Source of the DNA: Shewanella subflava
GTDB taxonomy: Bacteria; Pseudomonadota; Gammaproteobacteria; Enterobacterales; Shewanellaceae
Length of the DNA: 64,000 nucleotides
Direction of reading: 5' to 3'
NCBI RefSeq assembly: GCF_025971955.1
Contig: NZ_JAPDMX010000002.1
Span: 62,001 to 126,000 of the forward strand
The translations under genes and the position numbers were made by a program. Shown piece after piece: positions 44,476 through 54,074 of the stretch. The notes under the pieces were generated by a model, which saw only the letters and a list, made by a program, of their open reading frames with translations, was not told where the DNA came from and did not search any database. Position 1 is the first letter of the stretch, and each line of letters starts with the position of its first letter.

Positions 44476-46146
44476 TTAAGCGAATGAATCTCTTAAAGGT
44501 ACGGTTAAGTTAAATACCAAGTGCTCTGCACTTGAGTCTTTACTGTCAGCACAGAAATACCCTTCACGTTCAAACTGATAGGCTTTTTCAGCTGGGGCTG
44601 AAACTAAGCTTGGTTCAACTAAACCATGTTGCACCACTAATGAATTAGGGTTAATCACTTCATCAACCGTATCGAAGGCAGCTGGGTTTGCATCGGTAAA
44701 TAAACGATCATACAAACGGAACTCAGCAGGTTTAGCCGATGATGCTTCCACCCAATGGATTACGCCTTTGACTTTACGACCATCCGCAGGATTTTTACCT
44801 AATGTTTCATCATCATAGCTACAGTAAACCGTAGTGACGTTACCTTCGGCATCTTTATCACAACGCTCAGCTTTAATGACATAGGCATTACGTAAACGCA
44901 CTTCTTTGCCTAACACCAAACGTTTAAAGTGTTTATTGGCTTCTTCTTTAAAATCTTCAGCGTCAATAAATAACTCACGTCCGAAAAATAACTCGCGTGT
45001 TCCCATGGCTTCATTTGATGGGTGCGCCGCAGCCTGAATGCATTCAGGTTCAGCATGTGGGTAATTTTCAATAACCACTTTAATTGGACGAAGCACGGCC
45101 ATAGCACGTGGTGCATGGTCGTTTAACTCTTCACGAATACAGGCATCTAACATACCCACTTCAACCAAGTTATCTTGCTTTGTCACACCAATGCGCAAAC
45201 AAAACTCACGAATAGCACCCGGCGTGTAACCTCTGCGACGTAAACCCGCAATTGTCGGCATACGAGGGTCGTCCCAACCACTCACTAGGTTACGAGTCAC
45301 CAAGTCGTTTAACTTACGCTTAGACATCAAAGTATATTCAAGATTTAAGCGTGAAAACTCATATTGACGAGTACGGTTTGGCGCCTGAAAATCATCTAAA
45401 TGATCTAATACCCAGTCATACAAACGACGATTGTCCTGAAACTCTAAGGTACATATCGAATGGGTGATGTTTTCAATTGCATCAGAGATACAGTGAGTAA
45501 AATCATACATAGGATAGATACACCATTTATCACCCGTTTGGTGATGGTGTGCAAAACGGATACGATAAATAATCGGGTCACGCATGCACATAAAAGGTGA
45601 AGCCATATCTATTTTGGCGCGCAGGGCGCATTCGCCTTCTTTAAATTCTCCCTTGCGCATTTTTTCAAATAACGCGAGGTTTTCTTCAACAGACGTATCA
45701 CGATATGGACTATTTTTACCCGGCTCTTTCAATGTACCGCGATATTCACGGGTTTGTTCACCGTTTAAAAAACAAACGTAAGCCAACCCTTTAGTGATTA
45801 ATTCAACGGCATATTGATGCAATTGGTCAAAATAATTTGATGAATAACGAATATCGCCAGACCATTCAAATCCCAACCAGCGCACATCTTCCTGAATCGA
45901 TTTAACATAGTTAATATCTTCTTTTTCAGGATTAGTATCATCAAAACGTAAATTACATTGTCCCTGGTAATCTTTAGCGATACCAAAGTTCAAACAAATT
46001 GATTTTGCGTGACCTATGTGCAAAAAGCCATTTGGCTCTGGCGGAAAACGGGTGTGCACTTGATTGTGCTTACCACTTTTTAGGTCTTCATCAATGATAT
46101 TACGAATGAAGTTACTTGGACGTACTTCGGTGTCCACTTGACTCAT
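44476..46146 (-). CDS. glnS: Glutaminyl-tRNA synthetase
   Basis: 556 residues from the ATG at 46144-46146, preceded by AGAGGA; a 12-codon in-frame extension upstream is not conserved. Class I motifs [16 protein letters not shown] (HIGH) and [13 protein letters not shown] (the variant KMSKS) are intact, as are the QTGDKW and [13 protein letters not shown] segments that bind tRNA and Gln. A standard housekeeping enzyme with its own terminator. Confidence 0.97.
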   Translation of the reverse strand: MSQVDTEVRPSNFIRNIIDEDLKSGKHNQVHTRFPPEPNGFLHIGHAKSICLNFGIAKDYQGQCNLRFDDTNPEKEDINYVKSIQEDVRWLGFEWSGDIRYSSNYFDQLHQYAVELITKGLAYVCFLNGEQTREYRGTLKEPGKNSPYRDTSVEENLALFEKMRKGEFKEGECALRAKIDMASPFMCMRDPIIYRIRFAHHHQTGDKWCIYPMYDFTHCISDAIENITHSICTLEFQDNRRLYDWVLDHLDDFQAPNRTRQYEFSRLNLEYTLMSKRKLNDLVTRNLVSGWDDPRMPTIAGLRRRGYTPGAIREFCLRIGVTKQDNLVEVGMLDACIREELNDHAPRAMAVLRPIKVVIENYPHAEPECIQAAAHPSNEAMGTRELFFGRELFIDAEDFKEEANKHFKRLVLGKEVRLRNAYVIKAERCDKDAEGNVTTVYCSYDDETLGKNPADGRKVKGVIHWVEASSAKPAEFRLYDRLFTDANPAAFDTVDEVINPNSLVVQHGLVEPSLVSAPAEKAYQFEREGYFCADSKDSSAEHLVFNLTVPLRDSFA

Positions 46147-46248
46147 GAAAATCCTCTTGGCACACGATGGCAATATTGTCAAAAAATAGATGATCCTACA
46201 GATCTCTGGTAGTTACAACTATTGCACAAAAAAAATAACGAAAAAAAC

Positions 46249-46276
46249 AATAAACCCAGCAAAAGCTGGGTTTATT
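46249..46276 (-). terminator. feoB terminator
   Basis: 12-bp perfect stem AATAAACCCAGC / GCTGGGTTTATT with an AAAA loop, followed on the minus strand by GTTTTTTTCG. No feoC-like gene fits between the feoB stop and this terminator. Confidence 0.9.
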
Positions 46277-46301
46277 GGTCAAAATTTATCTGTTAATTAA
46301 C

Positions 46302-48611
46302 CTAACCAGTAATGATTTTGATTCCAGGAATAATTTGCTGGGCTTTTTGACCTTTCTTCTTTAACCACATGAAGAAAACCACTAACGCCAAAATAAAGAA
46401 ACTAATCCAGGCGATGGATTGCATAGGATGCTTAACAAACGTTGCCCCTTGGTAAACGACTGTTGCTGCGCCATATGCTAAAGCAAAGGTCCATAACGCA
46501 GCAAAACGTGCCCATTTCATTCCAAACTCATTGACCAACGCACCCATTGCAGCAACACAAGGGGTATACAGCAAAATGAACAGTAAGTATGAAAATGCCG
46601 CTACTTGACCGCTAAAACCTGACTGCAAAGCGCTGAAGGTCGATTTATCTACCGCTAATTCTTCTGCAGCTGTATCGATATTTTCTACACTTCCAACATC
46701 AATTGAAAGCGGATCTTCCGGCGCTATCCCCAATAAGTTTTGCGGAATAGTACTCAATGCTTCTTTAAAGGTATCACTCATCGGCGCTAGGTCTTCATTG
46801 CCAGAGTCAGCAGAGCTATACAAGCTATTAAGAGTGCCAACAACCGCTTCTTTAGCAAAAATACCGGTAATAATACCAACCGTTGCAGGCCAATTGTCCT
46901 GTTCGATCCCCATTGGCGCAAACAAAGGCGTTACTTGCTGGCTAGCAACACTGAGCAGAGACTCTTGGCTATCTTCATGGCCAAAGCTGCCATCAACGCC
47001 AATCGCATTGATAAAGTTTAGAAGTGTAACAACAATCACAATGGTTTTACCCGCCCCCAAAATAAAACTTTTGGTGCGTTTAACCGTACGAGAAAATACC
47101 GCTTTGGCTCTTGGCATTTCATAGCTAGGCAGTTCCATGACCACAGCGCTACTGGTGCCAGGTAGTACGGTATGACGCAGCAGCAAGCCTGTGCCAATCG
47201 CCGCTAAAATACCAATGATATACAACAGGAAGACTAAGTTTTGACCTGACTCTGGGAAAAAAGCCGCTGCAAATAATGCATAAACCGGTAAGCGAGCACC
47301 GCAAGACATAAAGGGAGCCATCATACCTGTGACAATACGCTCACGCTCACTGCCTAATGTACGGGTTGCCATAATTGCTGGCACAGAACATCCAAAGCCA
47401 ACGATCATCGGCACAAATGCTTTACCAGGAAGACCAATACGTCGCATTAAACCATCAACGACAAAGGCCGCTCTGGCCATATAACCAGAAGCCTCAAGCA
47501 CAGATAACGCCAGAAATAATGCCGCAATGACCGGAATAAAGGTGGCAACCGTTTGAATGCCTTGCCCAACGCCGCCTGCAAGGATAGTCACTAACCACTC
47601 AGGTGAGCCTATTGAGCTGAGCATGGCGCCAAAATGGTCAACAAAAATGGCACCTGCGGTAATATCAAAGAAGTCGATAAATGAACTACCGACGTTGATA
47701 CTGAACATAAACATCAAATACATCACAAATAAAAATACTGGGATGCCAAGAAACGGATGCAGTACAAATTTGTCTAATCTATCGGTCATGCTGAGATGCT
47801 GACCCACATTCACTGAAGCCTTAAAAATCTTTTCTACAAAGTCATAGCGCGTGGCGGCGACCATCACTTCAATATCTTCACCACTGGCTTGTGCTTTTAA
47901 TGTGCAAGCACTGACAACCTCTTTTAATTGGCTACTGTCACAACTGCCACACCCATTGCCATTCCCCAGCATTGCCAGAGCCCGCCCTCTACTTAGGGAA
48001 GGCAGTTGGTGTAACTCAGATTGTTGCTGCAGGGTAATAACGCTTTGTTCAATCGCTGGGTGATAGTTAAGTTGCAGTGCTTTCTCTTCAGTATCACCAT
48101 TCACAATCGCTAAAACACTTGCTTTAACCGATTCAACATCGCTTAAATCACGCGAGCAAACCCCAATTACCGGACAACCTAATGCAGCAATCATGGCTTG
48201 AATATCAATATCGATTTGCAGCTTCTTCGCCGCATCAATTTTGTTCAGCACCACCACCATTGGAATACCCAGTTCGCGTAATTGCACAGTGAGGTAGAGG
48301 TGACGTTCAATATTGGTCGCATCAACAAGGTTGATAATAGCATCCACTTTTTGCTCAGCCAGGTATTGCTGGGCTATTTGTTCATCTAACGAACAGTCAC
48401 AACTGTTACCAGCAGGCAACAAGTCATAAATACCAGGTAGGTCGGTTAAAAAAACCTCAGTATCAGCAAGTGAGAATTGGCCCGTTTTCTTTTCTACCGT
48501 TACGCCAGACCAGTTACCAACCTGTTGATTTGAACCCGTTAAGGCATTAAAAAGCGTTGATTTACCCGCATTTGGATTACCAACGGTGACACAATGAAAT
48601 TGTTTAGTCAT
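46302..48611 (-). CDS. feoB: Ferrous iron transporter B
   Basis: Inner-membrane Fe(II) transporter. 769 residues from the ATG at 48609-48611, which has GAGGTGG upstream and overlaps the feoA end by 8 nt. N-terminal G domain: G1 GNPNAGKSTLFNALTG, the effector Thr region, G3 DLPGIYDL, G4 NKID. A linker (about 185-270) follows, then the membrane core with paired gates (GCSVPAIMATRTLG, SCGARLPVYALFAAAFF, FAKEAVVGTLNSLY, YTPCVAAMGAL). A GNGCGSCDSSQ Cys cluster near 220 could bind metal. RBS and overlap show translational coupling to feoA. Confidence 0.96.
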   Translation of the reverse strand: MTKQFHCVTVGNPNAGKSTLFNALTGSNQQVGNWSGVTVEKKTGQFSLADTEVFLTDLPGIYDLLPAGNSCDCSLDEQIAQQYLAEQKVDAIINLVDATNIERHLYLTVQLRELGIPMVVVLNKIDAAKKLQIDIDIQAMIAALGCPVIGVCSRDLSDVESVKASVLAIVNGDTEEKALQLNYHPAIEQSVITLQQQSELHQLPSLSRGRALAMLGNGNGCGSCDSSQLKEVVSACTLKAQASGEDIEVMVAATRYDFVEKIFKASVNVGQHLSMTDRLDKFVLHPFLGIPVFLFVMYLMFMFSINVGSSFIDFFDITAGAIFVDHFGAMLSSIGSPEWLVTILAGGVGQGIQTVATFIPVIAALFLALSVLEASGYMARAAFVVDGLMRRIGLPGKAFVPMIVGFGCSVPAIMATRTLGSERERIVTGMMAPFMSCGARLPVYALFAAAFFPESGQNLVFLLYIIGILAAIGTGLLLRHTVLPGTSSAVVMELPSYEMPRAKAVFSRTVKRTKSFILGAGKTIVIVVTLLNFINAIGVDGSFGHEDSQESLLSVASQQVTPLFAPMGIEQDNWPATVGIITGIFAKEAVVGTLNSLYSSADSGNEDLAPMSDTFKEALSTIPQNLLGIAPEDPLSIDVGSVENIDTAAEELAVDKSTFSALQSGFSGQVAAFSYLLFILLYTPCVAAMGALVNEFGMKWARFAALWTFALAYGAATVVYQGATFVKHPMQSIAWISFFILALVVFFMWLKKKGQKAQQIIPGIKIITG

Positions 48612-48840
48612 GCTGTACCACCTCAATCACATCCGCTAAATCTTTGCGCATACAAATATGACTACCTCGAAGATTTAATTCGACACCAGAGCCCATTGGC
48701 GCTCGTCGCACTAAACTAAAGTGAGTGTTTGGGGTGATCCCCATAGAAAGCAATTTACGCTTTACTGTTTGTGGAAGAGATAAATGTCCAATTTGACAAA
48801 TGGTCGCTTTATCACCAGGACTTAGCTCACTAAGTTTCAT
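48604..48840 (-). CDS. feoA: Ferrous iron transport protein A
   Basis: 78-residue SH3-like cytoplasmic protein needed with FeoB for Fe(II) uptake: MKLSELSPGDKATICQIG, RKLLSMGITPNTHFSLV, APMGSGVELNLRG. First gene of feoAB; RBS AAGGTGAC. The upstream region carries Fur-like and FNR-like sequences, listed separately. Confidence 0.94.
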   Translation of the reverse strand: MKLSELSPGDKATICQIGHLSLPQTVKRKLLSMGITPNTHFSLVRRAPMGSGVELNLRGSHICMRKDLADVIEVVQHD

Positions 48841-48903
48841 TCAAGGTCACCTTATACAACATTAATTACCGGACAATTCTAAACAAGCTTGCACAAGGAA
48901 AAC

Positions 48904-48917
48904 TTTACCTAGATCAA
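48904..48917. promoter_or_regulatory. FNR/CRP-family-like site upstream of feoA
   Basis: TTTAC-CTAG-ATCAA (minus strand TTGAT-CTAG-GTAAA) keeps one perfect FNR half-site and a poor second half. Anaerobic induction of feo is known in E. coli, so an Fnr/EtrA site here would be sensible. Confidence 0.4.
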
Positions 48918-48932
48918 AGTTTCTGTGTTAAC

Positions 48933-48951
48933 GAGAATTATTTTCAATTGT
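48933..48951. promoter_or_regulatory. Fur-box-like sequence upstream of feoA
   Basis: GAGAATTATTTTCAATTGT resembles the Fur consensus GATAATGATAATCATTATC (NAT repeats with inverted TTTCAATT). It lies about 95-110 bp before the feoA start, where iron repression is expected. Confidence 0.5.
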
Positions 48952-49197
48952 ATTTGGTATTATGTGATAAAGCACAGAGGAAAAGAAGTCATTTGTAATG
49001 AATTTACTTAGAAGTTATTTAAATTTGAGCAGGCATAATATCAGCTGTTGAATAGTGCAAAAAATATCTGGGGATTGGTGTCTCATAGACATGTATACCC
49101 ATAACTAAAACAGCACCATGCAGATACTTGCAAAAAATAGTACAACAAATTAAGCCACAAGCCATAAAAATTTTATCAGGACTTAATTGTTTTAATT

Positions 49198-49722
49198 TTA
49201 ATCTAGGACCAGACCAAATTGAAAATCATCTACCCACTTTCCGTTTAAATAGGTGTGTTGTAAAAATTCAGCTTCTAAATTAAACCCTAATTTTGTTAAC
49301 ACTTTTTGTGAGGCAAAATTACCGCGCTCACACACTGCTACATATTTATGAATATTAAATTGCAATCTACCCCAATCAATCACTGCCTGTAAGCTCTCAG
49401 TGGCATATCCATAACCCTGCATATTAGGTGCAATTAAATAACCCACTTCAACTCTTTTTGAATGACAATCTTGACAATAAAAACCCGTTAGACCGACAAA
49501 TTGCTTATCGAGCGTTTCAACAACTAACGTGAGCCATTGACCGCTTTCTAACGACCAAGAAGCTAATCGTTCTTCAAAGGTTAACCTAATTGCATTTTCC
49601 TCTGCCAACTCTCGAATATACTTATTGACTTCAATATCTTGATGCATCATCAAGAAGTTTAGCCAATCCTGTTGTTGCAGGCTTCTTACTATCAACCTAT
49701 CACTATAAAGTGCAATATCCAT
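49198..49722 (-). CDS. GNAT acetyltransferase (RimJ/RimL type)
   Basis: 174 residues. N-terminal SDRLIVRSLQQQDW and the acetyl-CoA-binding region VEVGYLIAPNMQGYGYATES mark the RimJ/RimL-like branch that acetylates N-termini or small molecules; the substrate is unknown. C-terminal VCERGNFASQKVLTKLGF is typical. Single gene on the minus strand, separated from ppiC by a terminator. Confidence 0.88.
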   Translation of the reverse strand: MDIALYSDRLIVRSLQQQDWLNFLMMHQDIEVNKYIRELAEENAIRLTFEERLASWSLESGQWLTLVVETLDKQFVGLTGFYCQDCHSKRVEVGYLIAPNMQGYGYATESLQAVIDWGRLQFNIHKYVAVCERGNFASQKVLTKLGFNLEAEFLQHTYLNGKWVDDFQFGLVLD

Positions 49723-49738
49723 TTACTTTCTCAACAAA

Positions 49739-49760
49739 AAAGGCGACATACGCCGCCTTT
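49739..49760 (-). terminator. Terminator after the parvulin gene
   Basis: AAAGGCG / CGCCTTT stem; the minus strand continues TTTTTTGTTGAG. Confidence 0.75.
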
Positions 49761-49796
49761 ATCAATTTAATACAGGCTAGCAAGCCTGATTAAATA

Positions 49797-50075
49797 CTAA
49801 CCTCGGCTAGTCACTTCTAATAAATGATAACCAAACTGAGTTTTAACTGGGCCTTGAACCGTATTAAGAGGCGCACTAAATACTACCTCATCAAACTCTT
49901 TAACCATCATTCCAGGGCCAAAAGAACCTAAATCACCACCTTGAGAACCTGATGGACAAGAAGAATAAGACTTCGCTATCGCAGCAAATTCAGCGCCATT
50001 TTCAATTTGTTGTTTTAATTCGTTACATTGTTCTTCAGTGCTGACTAACAAATGTCTTGCTGTTGCCTGTACCAT
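49797..50075 (-). CDS. ppiC: Parvulin-type peptidyl-prolyl isomerase
   Basis: 92-residue stand-alone parvulin with no signal peptide, so cytoplasmic. Motifs RHLLVSTEEQCNEL, FAAIAKSYSSCPSGSQGGDL, GSFGPGMMVKEFDEVVF and TQFGYHLLEV match E. coli PpiC. The start at 50073-50075 has AGGAGT upstream. Confidence 0.95.
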   Translation of the reverse strand: MVQATARHLLVSTEEQCNELKQQIENGAEFAAIAKSYSSCPSGSQGGDLGSFGPGMMVKEFDEVVFSAPLNTVQGPVKTQFGYHLLEVTSRG

Positions 50076-50158
50076 TCTTACTCCTACTTATTTTTAAATA
50101 AAGATTTAATGTGCCACATACCTTAACATAAATCTGATACGTGACACACTCAGTGCGA

Positions 50159-51997
50159 TTAGTGTTTAGCTAATTCAGACTCAACCCAATCTGCTACTTT
50201 TGTTTCCATTACCGCCATCGGCAATGAACCTGTCGTTAAAATTTGATCATGAAAACCTTTAATATCAAACTTTTCCCCTAACTTAGCTTCAGCTTCTGCA
50301 CGTAGCTTAAGGATGGTTAACTGACCCACCTTATATGATAAAGCTTGCCCAGGAATGGCCATATAACGTTCTACTTCCGCAACAATATCAGACTCAGCCA
50401 TAGGTGAGTTGTCTTTCATATACTGAATAGCTTGCTCACGGCTCCAGCCTTTTGCATGTAATCCGGTATCCACCACTAAACGCATGGCGCGTAACATTTC
50501 ATCTGATAACTTTCCGAAATATTGATAAGGATCTGAGAAAAGTCCCATTTCAATGCCTAAGTACTCTGCATATAACGCCCAACCTTCTTCAAACGCAGTA
50601 TAGCCTTGGAATCGTTGAAACTCGGGTACGCCAGTTAACTCTTGCTTAATCGCAATTTGGAAATGATGACCTGGTGCTGCTTCGTGTAATGATAAAGTAG
50701 TCATGCCCCACTTAGGTTGTGCTTTTAAATTGAAGGTATTGATATAGAACACACCAGGACGAGATCCATCAACCGCAGGTGATTCATATGACGCGCCGGC
50801 AGCAGATTGCTCACGGAAGGCTTCAACTGGCTTAACGACATAATCTGCTTTAGGCATAACATTAAAGTAGTTAGGTAATACTTGATTGATGGAGTCTTTG
50901 AGCACCATATAGCCATCAATCAAATCTTGTTTGTCATTAAAAAAGTACTGCGATTCAGAAGAAAGGGAAGCAAAGAAAGCGGTTAAATCCCCTTCAAATT
51001 TAACCTGTTCACGCACTTTATCCATTTCGGCCAAAATTCGTTTCACTTCAGATAAGCCAATTTGATGGATCTCATCAACAGACATTTTTGTTGTTGTATG
51101 GCTGTTAGCCAAGTGCTGGTACCACACTTTACCGTTTGGTAATCCCCACCATCCATCTGATGCTCTTGCGTTTGGCAAGTATGAGTTTTGAACATACTGA
51201 TGTAGATCTGTCAAAGCCGGAATTAATTTAGTAGATAAAAAATCTTTATAATCTTGGGTAAGTTGACTCTTTTGCTCATCCGTAAACGACTCTGGCAATA
51301 GCTTGATAGGCGAGTAGAATAAACTGTCTTCAGGGGCGCTAACGACTTGCGCTGCAAGCTGTGGCAGCATTCTATCGACTAGCACTTTTGGCAAAACAAC
51401 CTTGCTATTGACGCCCTCTTCCATACGAACTTGCGCTAATTGCAGCCATGTAACAAATCCACTTAGGCGAGACAACCAGTTTTGATAGTCCTCAACGGTG
51501 TTGAAAGGCTGAGCACTTTCGCCAGAACCTAACTGAACCATGGTAAATACCGTATTATAGAACTGATTCATCGGCAGGAAGTGTTCTGGATATGTCTCAC
51601 TCATCAATGCCATATCTCGGTCGTAGATAAACATACTGTAACTGAGCTTTAAATCCGATGGTAAAGCATCAACATCAATCTTTTTTGCCTCTGCAAAATA
51701 TTTAGCATTGAGATCATGACGGGCTTTTAAATAAGCTTCGGACAAAGAATCACCAAACTGATCGTTATACTTGTTTACACCAACAAAAGTGGCGTAAATG
51801 GGTTCTAACTTAAGTTGCTCCTGAAAAAAATTATCCACCATAGTTAAATAAGCTTCTTCAGCAGAAACACTGACTTTTTCAGCAGGCATAGCTTCAGACA
51901 TACTCTTTGTTGTTGATGTTTGTTGAGCAGTGTTATCACTACAACCTTGAATCGCCATTAATAACGATATGCTGGCCGCAAGGAGAGTTTTATGCAT
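50159..51997 (-). CDS. DUF885-family lipoprotein (putative zinc peptidase)
   Basis: 612 residues from the ATG at 51995-51997 (MHKTLLAASISLLMAIQGCS, signal peptide with Cys 19 as likely lipidation site; 12 upstream codons are not conserved). The region SLHEAAPGHHFQIAIKQE carries the HExxxGHH pattern of the DUF885 family, thought to be gluzincin-like peptidases; further EGWALYAEYLGIE supplies the second Glu region. Homologues are exported proteins of unclear substrate. Divergent from the GGDEF-like gene with 73 bp between. Confidence 0.88.
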   Translation of the reverse strand: MHKTLLAASISLLMAIQGCSDNTAQQTSTTKSMSEAMPAEKVSVSAEEAYLTMVDNFFQEQLKLEPIYATFVGVNKYNDQFGDSLSEAYLKARHDLNAKYFAEAKKIDVDALPSDLKLSYSMFIYDRDMALMSETYPEHFLPMNQFYNTVFTMVQLGSGESAQPFNTVEDYQNWLSRLSGFVTWLQLAQVRMEEGVNSKVVLPKVLVDRMLPQLAAQVVSAPEDSLFYSPIKLLPESFTDEQKSQLTQDYKDFLSTKLIPALTDLHQYVQNSYLPNARASDGWWGLPNGKVWYQHLANSHTTTKMSVDEIHQIGLSEVKRILAEMDKVREQVKFEGDLTAFFASLSSESQYFFNDKQDLIDGYMVLKDSINQVLPNYFNVMPKADYVVKPVEAFREQSAAGASYESPAVDGSRPGVFYINTFNLKAQPKWGMTTLSLHEAAPGHHFQIAIKQELTGVPEFQRFQGYTAFEEGWALYAEYLGIEMGLFSDPYQYFGKLSDEMLRAMRLVVDTGLHAKGWSREQAIQYMKDNSPMAESDIVAEVERYMAIPGQALSYKVGQLTILKLRAEAEAKLGEKFDIKGFHDQILTTGSLPMAVMETKVADWVESELAKH

Positions 51998-52070
51998 TTT
52001 TATTATTCCTTTTACACATGAATCAAAAATCATATCTATAATTAAAAAGAATATTCAGTGGAGTGACTCA

Positions 52071-52580
52071 ATGATCTATTCTTTTCGCAATTCAAGCTTC
52101 CGAGATCCAGAAACGGGTGTTTACAATCAAATGTATTTTATGGAAGTGTTTAATCGAGAGTGGCACCGCCATTTACGAGAAAAACAAAGCTTGGCCCTAT
52201 TGTATCTTTGCCCACACATTCATGAAACAGTAAAACAACCTCATTTGTTGGAATTATTTACCAATCAGATACAAGAAGCGCTTTTACGCGCAACTGACTT
52301 AATTGCGAGGTTAGATACTCATCATTTTGCCTTAGGATTATTCAACGTTGACGAGCAAGGAACGCAAGTGGTATTAGAACGAATTGAAACACAAATAAAC
52401 CAGTTTAAAGAAAGATACGGTAAAGACCATACTTTCAGCATTGATTACAAACTAGCCGGTGGAATTTGTATTCCAAGTGATGATAAGAATATTGAAGCGC
52501 TGTTTGTACAAGTAGAGTCATTATCAAGCCAACTTGAACTAGACCACGATCAGCATCAGGCATTGATTAACTTGCATTAG
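52071..52580 (+). CDS. Degenerate GGDEF-domain protein
   Basis: 169 residues from the ATG at 52071, preceded by GGAGTG; the open frame continues 34 codons upstream inside the divergent gene, without RBS. It begins like a diguanylate cyclase (SSFRDPETGVYNQMYFMEVFNR, usual DxLTGLxNR) but the active-site loop reads ARLDTHHFALGLF in place of R-x-GGDEF-x-x-L. Catalysis is therefore unlikely; it may bind nucleotide or a protein partner. No signalling domain is attached. Confidence 0.75.
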   Translation: MIYSFRNSSFRDPETGVYNQMYFMEVFNREWHRHLREKQSLALLYLCPHIHETVKQPHLLELFTNQIQEALLRATDLIARLDTHHFALGLFNVDEQGTQVVLERIETQINQFKERYGKDHTFSIDYKLAGGICIPSDDKNIEALFVQVESLSSQLELDHDQHQALINLH

Positions 52581-52788
52581 CATGTGTTGCCGAGTTGAAT
52601 GTTGAAATCTAACAATCAACATCACTAAAAATATTGAAACTAGATACCCTATGGTATGTAGACAGATTATTGTGATTAACCAATATTGATAATGAGCGAG
52701 CACATAATTGAACTCGTTGTTTTGGGGCAATAAAAATTAGCACAATAACCGATAGTTTAATCAATACGAAAATTTATAATTTGCATAA

Positions 52789-52812
52789 AAAAAGCCCCTT
52801 TCGGGGCTTTTT
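52789..52812 (-). terminator. Terminator of the TonB2 operon
   Basis: 10-bp perfect stem AAAAAGCCCC / GGGGCTTTTT with a 4-nt loop, followed on the minus strand by TTATGC after a T7 run. 15 bp from the TPR gene stop. Confidence 0.9.
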
Positions 52813-52826
52813 AACTGAAGAACAGG

Positions 52827-54074
52827 TTATAGTGCAACGTTATGAATACGTGCTTTTTCTTTGATATAAGAAATATAACTGTTTGCGCTTCTAGCTGTCT
52901 TCTTATCTTTCGATGCCTGAACAGCACGATTATAAGCTGACTTATATTGCTTTAGACTTAAATGAACAAGGGCTAACTCAAATTGCGCTTCACCTGGATT
53001 TTCTATCCCAGAATCAAGTGCTTTTTCAAGTACAGGAATCGCTTCCTTGTATTTTTGGTCAAGGGACAAAATACGCCCTTGTTTCAAATACAACTCACCA
53101 TCGTTACTTACAGCAGCTGCCTTACCGTAGTAACTGGCAGCTTCTTTTAACTCTTTCGCATTATGATAAAAACCAGCAAGAATGTTTAATGTCTTCTCAT
53201 TTTCTGGTATTAAACCTGATTTCATGTGTTTTTCATAAATTTTAGCCGCTTTATAAGGCGAACCTTTTTGCGCTAAAAGTTGTGATAAACGAGTGATGTT
53301 GCCATCAGTCTCTAAGAAACCATTTTTATAAGCTAAGTCATAAGTTGCTAAAGAACGATCATAGTCTTCAGTCATCAGATAGAATTGTGCTAACTGTACC
53401 CAAAGACGTTTATCGTCTTGGAATAAAGGCACCATAGTCTCAAGGACTTTAACGGCGTCTTTATACTTTTTCTGGTTGAAGAAAGCAGTTAACTTCATCT
53501 GATATAAGTTTTTATCAGGTGCTTCAGCTAAAGCTAAACCTTTGTCTGCAACTTCAAGTACCTTGTTCCACTCTTTTAATTCAGTGTAAGCGATACCAAT
53601 ACGGCGATACATTTGAGAATCGGCCTTACAGGTAAACTCCATCCACTTATAATAGTATGGAATAGCTTCTTTAAACTTACGCTCTTGAAGTAACAAATCG
53701 GCATACAAACGCATTGTTGCTGCGTGATCTGTTCCACCAAGAATGTCAGCTTGAACAGCTGTTTTCAGGTACTTAATAGCCGTAGACATCTGGCCTTTTT
53801 CTGCATAGAAGTTACCTAACATACGATCGACATACGCTTTGTCGAAGTCGTTCTTAGCATTCGCTTCTAATAATATCGAAATAGCCTGGTCTAAATTGCC
53901 TTCAGTATAAGCTTCAAAGGATTTTTGAACCTTTTTAGCCGCACTTTCGCCAACAGCACGAGATTGACGTTTGTCAATTTCACATTTTTCAGCTGCAGTT
54001 GCGTTGCTCGCCAACAAAGTACTTCCACAGACAGAAAGTAGTAGTGCTGTTGCTATAGTTGTAACGTTACGCAT
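52827..54074 (-). CDS. Tetratricopeptide-repeat protein of the TonB2 system
   Basis: 415 residues. Signal peptide (LLLSVCGSTLLASNATAA), then about nine TPR-like helices pairs, e.g. AYVDRMLGNFYAEKGQMSTA, YRRIGIAYTELKEWNKVLEV, LYQMKLTAFFNQKKYKDAVK, WVQLAQFYLMTEDYDRSLAT. Predicted periplasmic scaffold. Last gene of the operon, coupled to tonB by TAATG. In Shewanella and Vibrio a TPR protein regularly follows TonB2; its exact role is not established. Confidence 0.88.
   Translation of the reverse strand: MRNVTTIATALLLSVCGSTLLASNATAAEKCEIDKRQSRAVGESAAKKVQKSFEAYTEGNLDQAISILLEANAKNDFDKAYVDRMLGNFYAEKGQMSTAIKYLKTAVQADILGGTDHAATMRLYADLLLQERKFKEAIPYYYKWMEFTCKADSQMYRRIGIAYTELKEWNKVLEVADKGLALAEAPDKNLYQMKLTAFFNQKKYKDAVKVLETMVPLFQDDKRLWVQLAQFYLMTEDYDRSLATYDLAYKNGFLETDGNITRLSQLLAQKGSPYKAAKIYEKHMKSGLIPENEKTLNILAGFYHNAKELKEAASYYGKAAAVSNDGELYLKQGRILSLDQKYKEAIPVLEKALDSGIENPGEAQFELALVHLSLKQYKSAYNRAVQASKDKKTARSANSYISYIKEKARIHNVAL

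Larger units (their letters stand above)
48841..49197. other. 357-bp feo regulatory region
   Basis: Between feoA and the end of the GNAT gene (both minus strand). Besides the FNR-like and Fur-like sites (48904-48951) there is AT-rich sequence without a clear gene or terminator. TTTTATCAGGACTTAATTGTTTTAATTTT near the GNAT end is only a weak hairpin candidate. Confidence 0.5.
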
